Positions 1 through 8,485 of a DNA stretch of 64,000 nt are shown here, piece by piece. A program made the translations under genes and the position numbers. Origin of the DNA: Niallia circulans NBRC 13626. GTDB taxonomy: Bacteria > Bacillota > Bacilli > Bacillales > Cytobacillaceae. Position 1 is the stretch's first letter. Every line of letters begins with the position of its first letter. The stretch is taken from NCBI RefSeq assembly GCF_001591585.1, contig NZ_BCVE01000011.1:1-64000 (forward strand). Direction: 5' to 3'. Below the pieces are notes generated by a model. That model saw only the letters and a list, made by a program, of their open reading frames with translations, was not told the DNA's origin and ran no database searches.

Positions 1-27
1 GGAAAGGTGGTCAATGCACTTAGTCTA

Positions 28-300
28 TTATTTACTGCTATTATTTGTTGGAAAATCGCCTTTCTCCCAATTAGTAGGACCTTCATTGCTTGGGATAAAT
101 TTGCTCCAATATTCACCAGTCTTCTTATCGAAAATGATAATATTATTCTCATTTGCAGGAACTAATTCATATCTATAATCCTCATTAACATTTTCTACTT
201 TTATTGACTCTTTACCGAATGCAGACAATATGAACAAACCTAATATGGTGAAACCTATTATTATCGCTAACCCAAAAATTATGGATAAACTATTTTTCAT
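28..300 (-). CDS. small membrane-anchored protein of unknown function
   Basis: 90 residues. A hydrophobic segment at about residues 5-28 should anchor the protein, leaving a charged, probably extracellular tail rich in Asn, Glu and Lys. The tail carries a FDKKTGEYWSKF block and an EGPTNW motif that I cannot assign to a named family. The start is well supported: GGAGGT lies 7 nt upstream of the ATG. It follows the sigma/anti-sigma pair on the same strand after an 88-nt gap with no obvious terminator, so co-transcription is plausible but unproven. There is no lipobox cysteine, so it is not a lipoprotein. Confidence 0.6.
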   Translation of the reverse strand: MKNSLSIIFGLAIIIGFTILGLFILSAFGKESIKVENVNEDYRYELVPANENNIIIFDKKTGEYWSKFIPSNEGPTNWEKGDFPTNNSSK

Positions 301-388
301 TTTTCTACCTCCATGCCCAATTTATGATAAAAATTGGTTTTCATTTTTTTTGAATTCCTTTTTACCTTACTAAATAAAGCCTATCCTT

Positions 389-1702
389 TTATTTTAATTT
401 TACTTTTATATCTCCTTTAATATAGTTTGGATAAGCAGCCAATTCGAGCTTTAAAGGATTTTTATACATTGTGTTATCAAAAGATAAAATCCAACTTATT
501 TCTTTGTGCGAGCTTCTACTTTCTATCTTAGAAATGGATAATTCTTTTCCATCTGCAGTAATTGCAGTACTAAAGAGATCTTTTGGATCTTCCTCACTAT
601 TCGAATCCATAGAAAATTCCACTTGTGTTTTAGATGTTTTCCCTAATTTTAGCCTTTCATCTTTCGGATTGTTTATCAATGTATTTGTTTCTGTATTCAC
701 AATAACCATCGCTTCTTCTTTATCAATCGCCATTAGTTTATTGATCCGCAAATAAAGGTCCTTTGGTTTTTCAAAATAATTTGATTGGAGATAATACATT
801 TTTTCATACCTACTCAAAGTTGTATTTACAACTCCATTTGCAATTGACGACCACACTTCACCGTTCTCATTTTCCAAGCGCATATCTTCAAATCCCAAAA
901 TTTCCTTTGTATTTGCTGGATCGAATGCTACTTTGACACCAATTCTTAAAGGATAGACAATCATTTCTTCAATTGTCATTTTTTGATTCTCTACTACCAC
1001 CACTTGGTTTATTGGATAAGTAACCTTCTTCTTTACATTTTCCTTTAGCTCAAAAGGAATCAGAAATTTTATTTCTTTGTTGTCTATTACTGTAATGAAT
1101 TCAAAGTTAAACTTTAATTCCTTAAAGGAAAAAGGTTTAACAAATTGGTATTCCACCTTATCTTGAAATTCATTTTCGATATCATCAGCAAAAAAGACAT
1201 TATTGCTTTGTACATGCTCAGGAAATTCTTCTTTATTAAAAAGATTAACATCCTTTATCTTTCCACCAGTTAGAGACTTAGTAGACTGTAATGTATAAAA
1301 AATATTTATTCCTGATTCATCCATAATCACTCCGTTAATCGTTAACGTTAAATCACCTTTTGTCTCAGAAACATCTACCTTTTGATAATAATCATTTTCG
1401 ATAATGGCAGAATACCCTTTATCTTGTTCAATATAACCAATCAACCATTCCATTCCAGGGATGGACGAGAGAGCATTTGCGAAGGTTGGAGAAATCCGAA
1501 TAGATGTTACAAAGGAAATGATGATTATTGCAGCAATTGCAAGCCCGATTAATCTTTTTTGTTTTTTCTTCGCCCGATTTTTTTCCTGTTTAGCTTTCAA
1601 AATTCCGCTTAATATGGCTTCTTCTGCTTTTTCGAGCGGTAATGCTGCTTTTTCTAAATCAGCCTTTAACCTAGACAATCTTTGTTCCTCTTCTTCATAC
1701 AT
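389..1702 (-). CDS. anti-sigma factor, DUF4179 family
   Basis: About 437 residues. A charged, probably cytosolic N-terminus (1-50, Lys/Arg rich) precedes one transmembrane helix (about 51-70) and a long extracytoplasmic region of beta-rich character, as in DUF4179 proteins encoded next to ECF sigma genes. By family, the N-terminal part should hold the sigma factor at the membrane. The start is taken at the second ATG (AAAGGAG 9 nt upstream); a GTG two codons earlier lies too close to the ribosome site. It overlaps the sigma gene by 8 nt, which indicates translational coupling. The inducing signal cannot be read from the sequence. Confidence 0.8.
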   Translation of the reverse strand: MYEEEEQRLSRLKADLEKAALPLEKAEEAILSGILKAKQEKNRAKKKQKRLIGLAIAAIIIISFVTSIRISPTFANALSSIPGMEWLIGYIEQDKGYSAIIENDYYQKVDVSETKGDLTLTINGVIMDESGINIFYTLQSTKSLTGGKIKDVNLFNKEEFPEHVQSNNVFFADDIENEFQDKVEYQFVKPFSFKELKFNFEFITVIDNKEIKFLIPFELKENVKKKVTYPINQVVVVENQKMTIEEMIVYPLRIGVKVAFDPANTKEILGFEDMRLENENGEVWSSIANGVVNTTLSRYEKMYYLQSNYFEKPKDLYLRINKLMAIDKEEAMVIVNTETNTLINNPKDERLKLGKTSKTQVEFSMDSNSEEDPKDLFSTAITADGKELSISKIESRSSHKEISWILSFDNTMYKNPLKLELAAYPNYIKGDIKVKLK

Positions 1703-2213
1703 GATCACTCGCTCCTTTCTCTTTAAAATATAGCCGAAGCGTTTTCAGTACTTTATGTAATCGAGACTTTACCGTTCCTTCTGGAATATTTTCCATTGCG
1801 GCGATTTCTTTGATTTTCGTATTTTGAAAGTATTTTAAATAGATTAATTGCTGGTCTTCACATGATAACATTCCAAGGGCTTCCTTTAATTCGATTAACG
1901 ATTGGTTTTGGTGGACAGATACGTCATATAGTTGTTTATCAGAAATAATCCGATTCTTCCTCTTTACTTGATCTTGACAGTAATTAATCATAATCCTTGT
2001 CAGCCATGTTTTTAAATAGGCTGGTTCCTTAATGGTATGTATCTTTTTATATGCCCGATAGGTTACTTCCTGCAAGGCTTCTATTGCCGCGTCTTCGTCT
2101 TTGAGAAATGCTAAAGCAGCCCTTAACAGTGATTCTTTATGTAATTGCATGACTTCCAAAAAGGCATCATCATCTCCTTTAATAGCTTTTCTGTTAATCT
2201 CTAACTCTTCCAA
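1695..2213 (-). CDS. ECF-type RNA polymerase sigma factor
   Basis: 172 residues with the two-domain layout of ECF sigma factors: region 2 (about 10-75, with the LQEVTYRAYKKI block) and region 4 (about 110-165, with EIAAMENIPEGTVKSRLHKVLKTLR, a typical helix-turn-helix). Start is TTG with AGGAGGTGA correctly spaced. A likely self-recognised promoter lies about 30-57 nt upstream (separate entry). It overlaps the DUF4179 gene and is probably held inactive by its product. Not assignable to a named B. subtilis sigma factor. Confidence 0.88.
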   Translation of the reverse strand: MEELEINRKAIKGDDDAFLEVMQLHKESLLRAALAFLKDEDAAIEALQEVTYRAYKKIHTIKEPAYLKTWLTRIMINYCQDQVKRKNRIISDKQLYDVSVHQNQSLIELKEALGMLSCEDQQLIYLKYFQNTKIKEIAAMENIPEGTVKSRLHKVLKTLRLYFKEKGASDHV

Positions 2214-2240
2214 TTAATCACCTCCTCTTTGTTCCTATAC

Positions 2241-2270
2241 ATTAGACTTTCTACTTTGGAAAAAGTTCAC
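2241..2270 (-). promoter_or_regulatory. probable ECF (autoregulatory) promoter of the sigma gene
   Basis: On the minus strand GTGAACTTTTT is followed, 17 nt after GAAC, by GTCTAATG. The second ECF gene of this window has the same GAACTTTTT/GTCT arrangement, which supports both. Assignment to the cognate sigma factor is inference. Confidence 0.55.
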
Positions 2271-2331
2271 GAAAGAACTAAATTAAATTTCTTTTTATCT
2301 AAGAGCAAATTATACATGAAATTCCAAGCAT

Positions 2332-2366
2332 AGAAAAAAGCCGCTAAGACAATGTCTTAACAGCTT
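2332..2366 (-). terminator. Rho-independent terminator of the aldehyde dehydrogenase gene
   Basis: In minus-strand RNA a 13-bp stem (with G-U pairs) closes a 3-nt loop and is followed by a run of six U. It starts just after the stop codon. Confidence 0.85.
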
Positions 2367-2375
2367 CCTCTCCCT

Positions 2376-3869
2376 TTAATATAATCCCTCTGTTTCTTCT
2401 TTCGTTACAATATATATATTTTTCGTCTGTGTATAGCCTTCTAAGATGCTCTTATATGTTTCCCTGCCGATTCCTGATTTCTTGTAACCGCCAAATGGCG
2501 CTCCCGCTGGTAGTTGATTATACGTATTCACCCACATCCGGCCTGTTTCCACACTTCTTGCTACACGCAATGCTGTATTAATATCTCTTGAGAACACCGC
2601 TCCTCCAAGGCCAAACTCTGATTGGTTAGCCAGCTCAATAACCTCTTCTTCGGTCTTAAATTTAATGACTGCTGCAACTGGGCCAAAAATCTCTTCTTGG
2701 GCAATACGCATATCATTGGTAGCATCAGCTAAAATCGTCGGAGCCATAAATGCACCATTTTCTAATCCGTTATTTATGAGCCTGCACCCACCTGTTACAA
2801 CTCTAGCACCCTCATCTTCTCCAATTTTTACATATTCTAAAATTTGCTCTAGTTGGCGTTCATTTATTTGTGAACCCATCACGACATCTTCTTCCCAAGG
2901 CAAGCCAACTTTTACATCCTCAAAAGCTAGCTTCATTTTCGCAAGAAACTCCTCATAAATTCCTTCTTGGATAAAAATTCGGGAACCAGCACAGCATACT
3001 TGTCCTTGGTTAAAGAGGATGCCTAATTGAACCCCTTCTAAAGCTCGCTCCATTGGCGCATCGTTGAAAATGATATTTGCTGACTTTCCGCCCAGCTCAA
3101 GTGTAGAGGGAATAAGCCTTTTTGCTGCAGCCACAGCAACTTCTTGGCCAATTTCTGTAGATCCTGTAAAGGCAATCTTCGCAAATCCCTCATGCTTTAA
3201 CATATAGTCCCCGGAATGAGAGCCGCGACCAGTAATTACATTGACCACCCCTTTTGGTAAAACTTGATCTAATATTTTGGCCAGCTCCAGCACACTTAAA
3301 GAAGTAGAAGAAGATGGATGAATAACGACCGTATTGCCTGCAGCAATAGCTGGGGCGATTTTCCACGCAGCCATTAAAAGGGGAAAATTCCAAGGGATAA
3401 TTTGTCCGACAACTCCGATCGGCTCTTTAATCGAAATAGATAGAGTATCTTCATCAAAGGCTTGGGCAGCTCCTTCTTCAGAGCGAATGACCCCTGCAAA
3501 ATAGCGGAAATGGTCCGAACTTAATGGCACATCTATATTTCTTGTTTCTCTTAACGGTTTTCCATTATCCAATGTTTCTACTAACGCTAATTTTTCCGCA
3601 TTTTCATCGATTAAATCGGCAATTTTTAATAGTAAGTTACTTCTATTTAATAAACTTACTTTTTTCCAGGATTTTAAAGCTTCTGTTGCTGCATCCACTG
3701 CTTGATCAACATCTGTATAGGTTGCATCAACAAAGTCAGCTAGCTTTTCGCCGTTACTTGGATTGAAGCTTGCCATCAGCTTCCCTTCCGAACCCTTTTG
3801 CCACTGTCCATTAATATAAAGACCATACTCTGTGTCCAATACAGCTGCTGCATTTAAAGAAGTTACCAT
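2376..3869 (-). CDS. NAD(P)-dependent aldehyde dehydrogenase
   Basis: About 497 residues, the full length of the ALDH superfamily. Motifs: PWNFPLLM (about 159-166), FTGSTEIG, general base Glu258 in LELGGKS, nucleophile Cys292 in GQVCCAGSR, EEIFGPV, and the C-terminal PFGGYKKSGIGRE. It should oxidise an aldehyde to its acid. The loop that usually reads KPSE (Lys contacts the cofactor ribose) reads HPSSST here; as I recall, an equivalent PSSST variant occurs in staphylococcal AldA-type enzymes. The start is the ATG with AAAGGGG 8 nt upstream, not the TTG two codons earlier. Monocistronic, with its own terminator. Substrate unknown; DhaS/AldA-like is the best guess. Confidence 0.9.
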   Translation of the reverse strand: MVTSLNAAAVLDTEYGLYINGQWQKGSEGKLMASFNPSNGEKLADFVDATYTDVDQAVDAATEALKSWKKVSLLNRSNLLLKIADLIDENAEKLALVETLDNGKPLRETRNIDVPLSSDHFRYFAGVIRSEEGAAQAFDEDTLSISIKEPIGVVGQIIPWNFPLLMAAWKIAPAIAAGNTVVIHPSSSTSLSVLELAKILDQVLPKGVVNVITGRGSHSGDYMLKHEGFAKIAFTGSTEIGQEVAVAAAKRLIPSTLELGGKSANIIFNDAPMERALEGVQLGILFNQGQVCCAGSRIFIQEGIYEEFLAKMKLAFEDVKVGLPWEEDVVMGSQINERQLEQILEYVKIGEDEGARVVTGGCRLINNGLENGAFMAPTILADATNDMRIAQEEIFGPVAAVIKFKTEEEVIELANQSEFGLGGAVFSRDINTALRVARSVETGRMWVNTYNQLPAGAPFGGYKKSGIGRETYKSILEGYTQTKNIYIVTKEETEGLY

Positions 3870-3895
3870 TTTCAAATCCCCTTTTTCATATATTT

Positions 3896-3951
3896 AAAAA
3901 TAAGGTATTGATTACACTGAACATTAAAGGGAAAGTTCCAACCTTATTTTT
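3896..3951. repeat. 11-bp inverted repeat upstream of the aldehyde dehydrogenase gene
   Basis: AAAAATAAGGT and ACCTTATTTTT are perfect inverted arms separated by 34 nt, 27-82 nt upstream of the start codon. It could be a leader hairpin or an operator. No gene lies in 3870-4185 otherwise. Confidence 0.45.
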
Positions 3952-4158
3952 ATTCTGGTTTCAATACTCCTATAAGAATGCGTTTACAAATGCAATTAAT
4001 CAAAGACTGCTTCCAATGTGATAACTTTAACAAACTAGCAGATAATTAAATTATAAAATCCAATATTAGGAATGTCTAATAATAACGTTGTACTTCTTTT
4101 TGTTACAATCCCAATTGCCGGAAATAGTTTTGCTTTCTTTTTTAAAGACTTGAAATAC

Positions 4159-4187
4159 TAAAAAGGACATGCGGCTTCCCACATGTC
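4159..4187 (-). terminator. terminator of the methyltransferase remnant
   Basis: A 9-bp stem (GACATGTGG with CCGCATGTC, one G-U pair), loop GAAG, then CUUUUUAG on the minus strand. It overlaps the stop codon of the pseudogene. Confidence 0.75.
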
Positions 4188-4567
4188 ATGTTCTTCTTGC
4201 TTTAATAATCATAGTAGTTGGAAATTTCCTTGCTTTGTATAAGGAATAATAGCGATGAGAGATTTCAGCCTCGACCGTTTCCAAGCTTTTGGAAAACTCG
4301 CTTTCTATAACAGATTCAATTGTAAATCCTGCTTTAATCAATTCTTTTATAAAAGTACTCATTCTTACTTTGGGTAAGCCCCTTTGTCCGCCATATAAAG
4401 CAAAGAATGTCCGCTGCCACAGCCGATATGTAAGGATTTTTTATTTGTTGCATTCATTCTTCTTTTATTTGCTAAGCGTGCCATAACTAGGTAGTCATAA
4501 ATCCCGTTAAAATGATGGACTGCTTGATTCCAGCTTTTTTATTTTGTTGTAAAATATCTCTCTTCAT
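4186..4567 (-). pseudogene. decayed class I SAM-dependent methyltransferase
   Basis: The minus strand has a good ribosome site (GGAGGGG) and an ATG, but the frame stops after 26 codons. In a neighbouring frame the sequence reads SWNQAVHHFNG, then LHIGCGSGHSLLYMADKGA, the SAM-binding motif I of small bacterial methyltransferases. The same stretch runs directly into a C-terminal piece with STFIKELIKAGFTIESVIE and RKFPTTMIIKARRT before a stop. At least one frameshift near the start and a large internal deletion are needed to explain this; intact relatives are roughly 230-260 residues, whereas only about 120 codons remain. The terminator survives, so the gene probably died recently. No opposite-strand ORF here has a ribosome site. 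Confidence 0.8.
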
Positions 4568-4686
4568 ATTCCCCTCCTCTACCATACTTACCGATTCTAT
4601 ATTTTTTTCACTTACCTGCTTGCTTTTTCCTATGAGAAAAACCCGCCAAAACGGACGAGTTTTTTCTCATTCTTATTTTATTTCTA

Positions 4687-7278
4687 TTAAATATTCTCTT
4701 GCTTTAAACCATCTATAATATTCTCTTTCTTAATTTTGCTGACTGAATATAGCATAGCAGAAGCGACAATGATAAATATCGCAATAACTACATAGAGAAT
4801 ACTCATCCACGGAAGCGCAAAACCATATTCAAATGTATTGCTTATCGACCAGTATATGATAGCTATTACTCCAATACTAATTGGAAGACCATACATCAAT
4901 GCTTTTATTCCATAAAAAATGCTCTCAAAATAGATCATTTTATTAAAGCCAGTTGGGGTCATTCCAACCGAACGCAGCATGGCAAATTCCCTTTTTCGCA
5001 AAGAAATGCTTGTAGAAATGGTATTAAAGATATTGGCAATACTAATTAATGAGATGAGCGTAATAAACCCATACATAAAGACAGACATCATCATAATCAT
5101 CTGCTCTGATTGCTTACGATCTTTTTCGACATTGTAGATATAGACCGAGCTTGTTTTTAGATCTTCTAATTCCTCTTGGGTTTTCTCTGGATTATCGCTG
5201 TTTAAATAGAGCGTGTAATTCATATCCATATTTTCATTTTTAAATAATTCCTTTGCTACCTCGTCGGATATAATCATGGTAATTGTTCCATAACTATTAG
5301 CATCAATCCCCATTATCGTTTCATTGGTAAAAGTACCAATTTGAATCTTATTAAACTTTTCATCCTTTTCCTTGTCAAAATTGTAGCGATAGAGATCCAT
5401 ATAATCACCAGGTTTTGCATTTATCACTTTTTCTTCCACAAATTTCTTTTCATATGGATCAGAATAGGAAACGTTCTCTATTACAATACCTTTTGGAACA
5501 TTAGGATTCGTATATTCTTGGGAATTAAAGCCTGCAGTTTTAGCATATTTCTGCAAAGCTGCATCAGATAGCACAAAGAAATTCACATTAAATGATAGTT
5601 TACCATTCTCTAGAATAGTTTTATCTTTCTTCACTTTTTCCCTATTATTTTTACTTAATACATCTTCAGCAAGATAAGTGTTCACATAGGTGCTTTTAAT
5701 TACATTACTTTTTGTAACACTAGGTGCATTGGCTAAAATCTGCATCTCTTCCTCTGTAGTATTAGAATCGGCAGACACTGCAATATCATAATCAATATTT
5801 TTCTGTGATAGCCCAACTGATTTTTTCATATTATCTGTGAAATATGCTACAGTTAAGAAAAGCAAAATACTTATAACCAACGAAAAAACAGTTGTTTGAT
5901 ATCTTCGTTTATTACGTTTTAAATTTTTCAAGCCAATTTCCGCTTCTAAGCCAAATACCTTGCGCACAAGTTTAGAAGTTTTTACTTTTTTTCCAGTTAA
6001 TTTAATATCTTGTGTTTGTCTTATTGCATCTATTGCTGAAATCTTTGATGCCTTTCTTGCTGGCAGATAGGTAGAAATAAAAATTGTTACAATGGAAATC
6101 AGAATGGAAAATAAGATGGAATAAGGCGTTACTACTACATTCAGGCCTTCTGTAGTGTTTAAAGCTACTTTAAAATATTTGTTTATAAAATAGAATGTCG
6201 CGCCAATTCCTGCTAGTCCCGCAAGGATTCCTATCGGGATGCTGATGCCTCCTATAACTGTGCCTTCAAAAAACACTGAATTTCTTTTTTGTTTCTTAGT
6301 TGCGCCGACACTAGAAAGCATGCCTAAATGTCTTGCCCGTTCTGACACACTGATGGCAAAAGCATTATAAATCAATGCCACAGAACCAATTACAATTACA
6401 AGTATGATAATTCCTAATAGAGAATACATCGTAACAAGCACATTATCATGTGAAGATACTCCCTCATAACGCAGGAGCTCATCATTAAAATTCACTTTGG
6501 CAATAGATAATTTCTTTGCTAAGGATTCCAAGTCCTCATATAAAGATTGCTTTACCTTTTTCAAGACTACACTTGCATTGACGCTGCTGTTAGTCGTTAA
6601 CTCCTTTTGGTCCAAATAGCTAATTACTGTATAGCCTGGTGCCCATGAAGATTCCCATGATGGGGTTTCCATAATCCCCACAATTTTGAATGTAGCTGCT
6701 TTTGCTTGCTGGATTTCCTCCGTTTTTTCTCCTTCTTCATTCCTTTGCAAAGGATCTGTTTGTGTTAATATCGTATCTTCTCCATCTGATTTTAAATGTC
6801 TTTCCCCAATACTAACTTTTATTTCCTCACCGATGGCATAAGAACTATTCCCTTTCTTCCTCATTTCATCAGATATGATAATTTCATCCGCGGATTTTGG
6901 ATACGTTCCTTCTTTTAAACGAATTGGAAATTGCTCAAATCCTTGCTCATCATATTGTTTAAAAAATAAGTACGGTTTATTTTCGTTTTTCGAATCCTTC
7001 CATTCCGCATAACCCAAATCATTTGATAAGATAACTTTTTCAATTTTGCTATCTTTTTTTATCTCTTTAGCTTGCTCGCTATTCACACCTATAAACTGCG
7101 CATGCCATTCTCCGCCCCTTGCTATCGTATCTCTTTTTAATAGATCAATAAAAGAAACACCAAGAGTGGCAACAGCTGTCAACATACTGACAGAAATAAT
7201 AACGCCAATAATCGTCACTAGTGTTCTTCGCTTATTCTCCTTTAAATTTCTCAAAGTAAGTTTATTCATTATATTCAT
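4687..7278 (-). CDS. ABC transporter permease, FtsX/MacB-like
   Basis: 863 residues. Transmembrane helix at about 20-40, a large extracellular domain to about residue 270, a block of three helices ending near 410, a second helix near 455-475 with another extracellular domain, and three C-terminal helices. This duplicated FtsX arrangement is typical of peptide/antibiotic-resistance and lipoprotein-type exporters. ATG overlaps the stop of the ATPase gene by 4 nt, so the two are translationally coupled. Together with the ATPase and the two-component system upstream it resembles detoxification modules, but it is longer than BceB (about 650 residues), so BceAB function should not be assumed. Substrate unknown. 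Confidence 0.88.
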   Translation of the reverse strand: MNIMNKLTLRNLKENKRRTLVTIIGVIISVSMLTAVATLGVSFIDLLKRDTIARGGEWHAQFIGVNSEQAKEIKKDSKIEKVILSNDLGYAEWKDSKNENKPYLFFKQYDEQGFEQFPIRLKEGTYPKSADEIIISDEMRKKGNSSYAIGEEIKVSIGERHLKSDGEDTILTQTDPLQRNEEGEKTEEIQQAKAATFKIVGIMETPSWESSWAPGYTVISYLDQKELTTNSSVNASVVLKKVKQSLYEDLESLAKKLSIAKVNFNDELLRYEGVSSHDNVLVTMYSLLGIIILVIVIGSVALIYNAFAISVSERARHLGMLSSVGATKKQKRNSVFFEGTVIGGISIPIGILAGLAGIGATFYFINKYFKVALNTTEGLNVVVTPYSILFSILISIVTIFISTYLPARKASKISAIDAIRQTQDIKLTGKKVKTSKLVRKVFGLEAEIGLKNLKRNKRRYQTTVFSLVISILLFLTVAYFTDNMKKSVGLSQKNIDYDIAVSADSNTTEEEMQILANAPSVTKSNVIKSTYVNTYLAEDVLSKNNREKVKKDKTILENGKLSFNVNFFVLSDAALQKYAKTAGFNSQEYTNPNVPKGIVIENVSYSDPYEKKFVEEKVINAKPGDYMDLYRYNFDKEKDEKFNKIQIGTFTNETIMGIDANSYGTITMIISDEVAKELFKNENMDMNYTLYLNSDNPEKTQEELEDLKTSSVYIYNVEKDRKQSEQMIMMMSVFMYGFITLISLISIANIFNTISTSISLRKREFAMLRSVGMTPTGFNKMIYFESIFYGIKALMYGLPISIGVIAIIYWSISNTFEYGFALPWMSILYVVIAIFIIVASAMLYSVSKIKKENIIDGLKQENI

Positions 7279-7958
7279 GGACGAATCACCTCATTTTTGG
7301 CGATTTTTCCATCCTCAACAGAAATGACACGATCCGCTTGTAATGCAATCCGTTCATCATGGGTAATGACAATAAGTGTTTGATTATAGGTTTTATTAAA
7401 CATTTTTAATAGTTCCATAATCTCTTCACTATTTTTACTGTCTAAATTCCCTGTAGGCTCATCTGCCAGCATAATTGCGGGATTACTGATAAGTGCTCGT
7501 CCAATGGATACGCGCTGCTGCTGTCCCCCTGATAATTGATTAGGCAGGTGATCTAATCTTTGCTGCAGACCTAATATCGAAACAATGCGATTAAATTGTT
7601 CTTTATCTACCTTGTGATTATCTAATAGAAGAGGCAGCGTAATATTTTCTTCTACCGACAAAATGGGGATTAAGTTATAAAATTGATAGATAAGACCAAT
7701 TTGTCTTCTTCTAAAAATAGCTAATTGTGTTTCATTTAATTGATATATATCTGTATTATCTACAAAAACTTTTCCACTTGTTGGTCTATCTACCCCACCT
7801 AGCATATGAAGCAAAGTCGATTTCCCTGACCCAGATGGTCCAATTATTGCTACAAACTCCCCCTTATTAACAGAAAAGGATACGTTATCCAATGCTTTAA
7901 CAGCTGTTTCCCCTTTTCCATATACTTTAGACAGATTTTCTATTTTTAAAATTTCCAT
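7275..7958 (-). CDS. ABC transporter ATP-binding protein, LolD/MacB family
   Basis: 227 residues. Walker A GPSGSGKS (about 40-47), Q-loop YQFYNLIP, signature LSGGQQQRVSIGRAL, Walker B IMLADEPTGNLD, and the H-loop in VITHDERIA. The PTGNLDS sequence is characteristic of the MacB/FtsE-like exporters. It powers the downstream FtsX-type permease. GGAGGG lies 8 nt upstream of the ATG. A block of phased repeats 43-89 nt upstream is a likely response-regulator operator, which would make this the first gene of the induced transcript. Confidence 0.93.
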   Translation of the reverse strand: MEILKIENLSKVYGKGETAVKALDNVSFSVNKGEFVAIIGPSGSGKSTLLHMLGGVDRPTSGKVFVDNTDIYQLNETQLAIFRRRQIGLIYQFYNLIPILSVEENITLPLLLDNHKVDKEQFNRIVSILGLQQRLDHLPNQLSGGQQQRVSIGRALISNPAIMLADEPTGNLDSKNSEEIMELLKMFNKTYNQTLIVITHDERIALQADRVISVEDGKIAKNEVIRP

Positions 7959-8000
7959 TTATTCGCCCTCCAATTACTTGATGCTCTTAGTCTACCTGTC

Positions 8001-8047
8001 TAAAGTGACTATTGAGTGACTTTAAAGTGACAATTTAGTCACTTTAA
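8001..8047. promoter_or_regulatory. probable response-regulator operator upstream of the exporter genes
   Basis: AGTGAC occurs at 8004, 8015 and 8026, exactly 11 bp apart, and the last copy opens a perfect inverted repeat (TTAAAGTGAC, 6 nt, GTCACTTTAA; 8022-8047). One-helical-turn phasing is typical of OmpR/PhoB-family binding. It sits 43-89 nt upstream of the ATPase start. The regulator encoded at 9493-10176 is the obvious candidate. Confidence 0.65.
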
Positions 8048-8099
8048 CTGGTTATAGCTCTTTTGTGTTAATTTATTGATATTGGGGTTTCTTTGGTTG

Positions 8100-8416
8100 A
8101 ACACTACTTTTTCTTGCTGCCGAACAGATATGGATTTCATCCTCTATATGAACACCATTTTTCCTTCCGGTCGAACCAATTTTGGCTTTCATTCCCTCTA
8201 TGAACACCACTTTTCCTTGCGGTCGAACCAATTTTGGCTTTCATTCCCTCTATGAACACCACTTTTCCTTCCGGTCGAACCAATTTTGGCTTTCATTCCC
8301 TCTATGAACACTACTTTTCCTTCATGCCGAACCAATTTTGGTTTTCATCCTCTTTATGAACGTCGCTTTCCCTTCCATCCGAACAAATTATGGCGTTCAT
8401 TCCTTCAATGAACGCC
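8100..8416. repeat. tandem array of a 52-bp repeat, about six copies
   Basis: The motif TGAACACCACTTTTCC recurs with its AACA(C) at 8100, 8151, 8203, 8255, 8307, 8359 and 8411, i.e. every 52 bp (first step 51). Units also share CGAACCAATTTTGGCTTTCA and diverge toward both ends. The central copies are almost identical. The period is not a multiple of three, no open frame runs through it, and it lies between the kinase gene and the exporter genes. Confidence 0.9.
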
Positions 8417-8485
8417 TGCCCACAGTAAAACGAATTCTCTTTTTCATCTATTCTAATTTCCGCTATCATCCATAACTCAATTTCA

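Noticed and set aside
2376-3869. Aldehyde dehydrogenase considered inactive because of the HPSSST loop
   Set aside because: The catalytic Cys and Glu are present and a PSSST variant is, as I recall, found in active relatives.
8100-8416. CRISPR array
   Set aside because: Units are contiguous 52-bp copies without unique spacers of constant length, and no cas genes are present.
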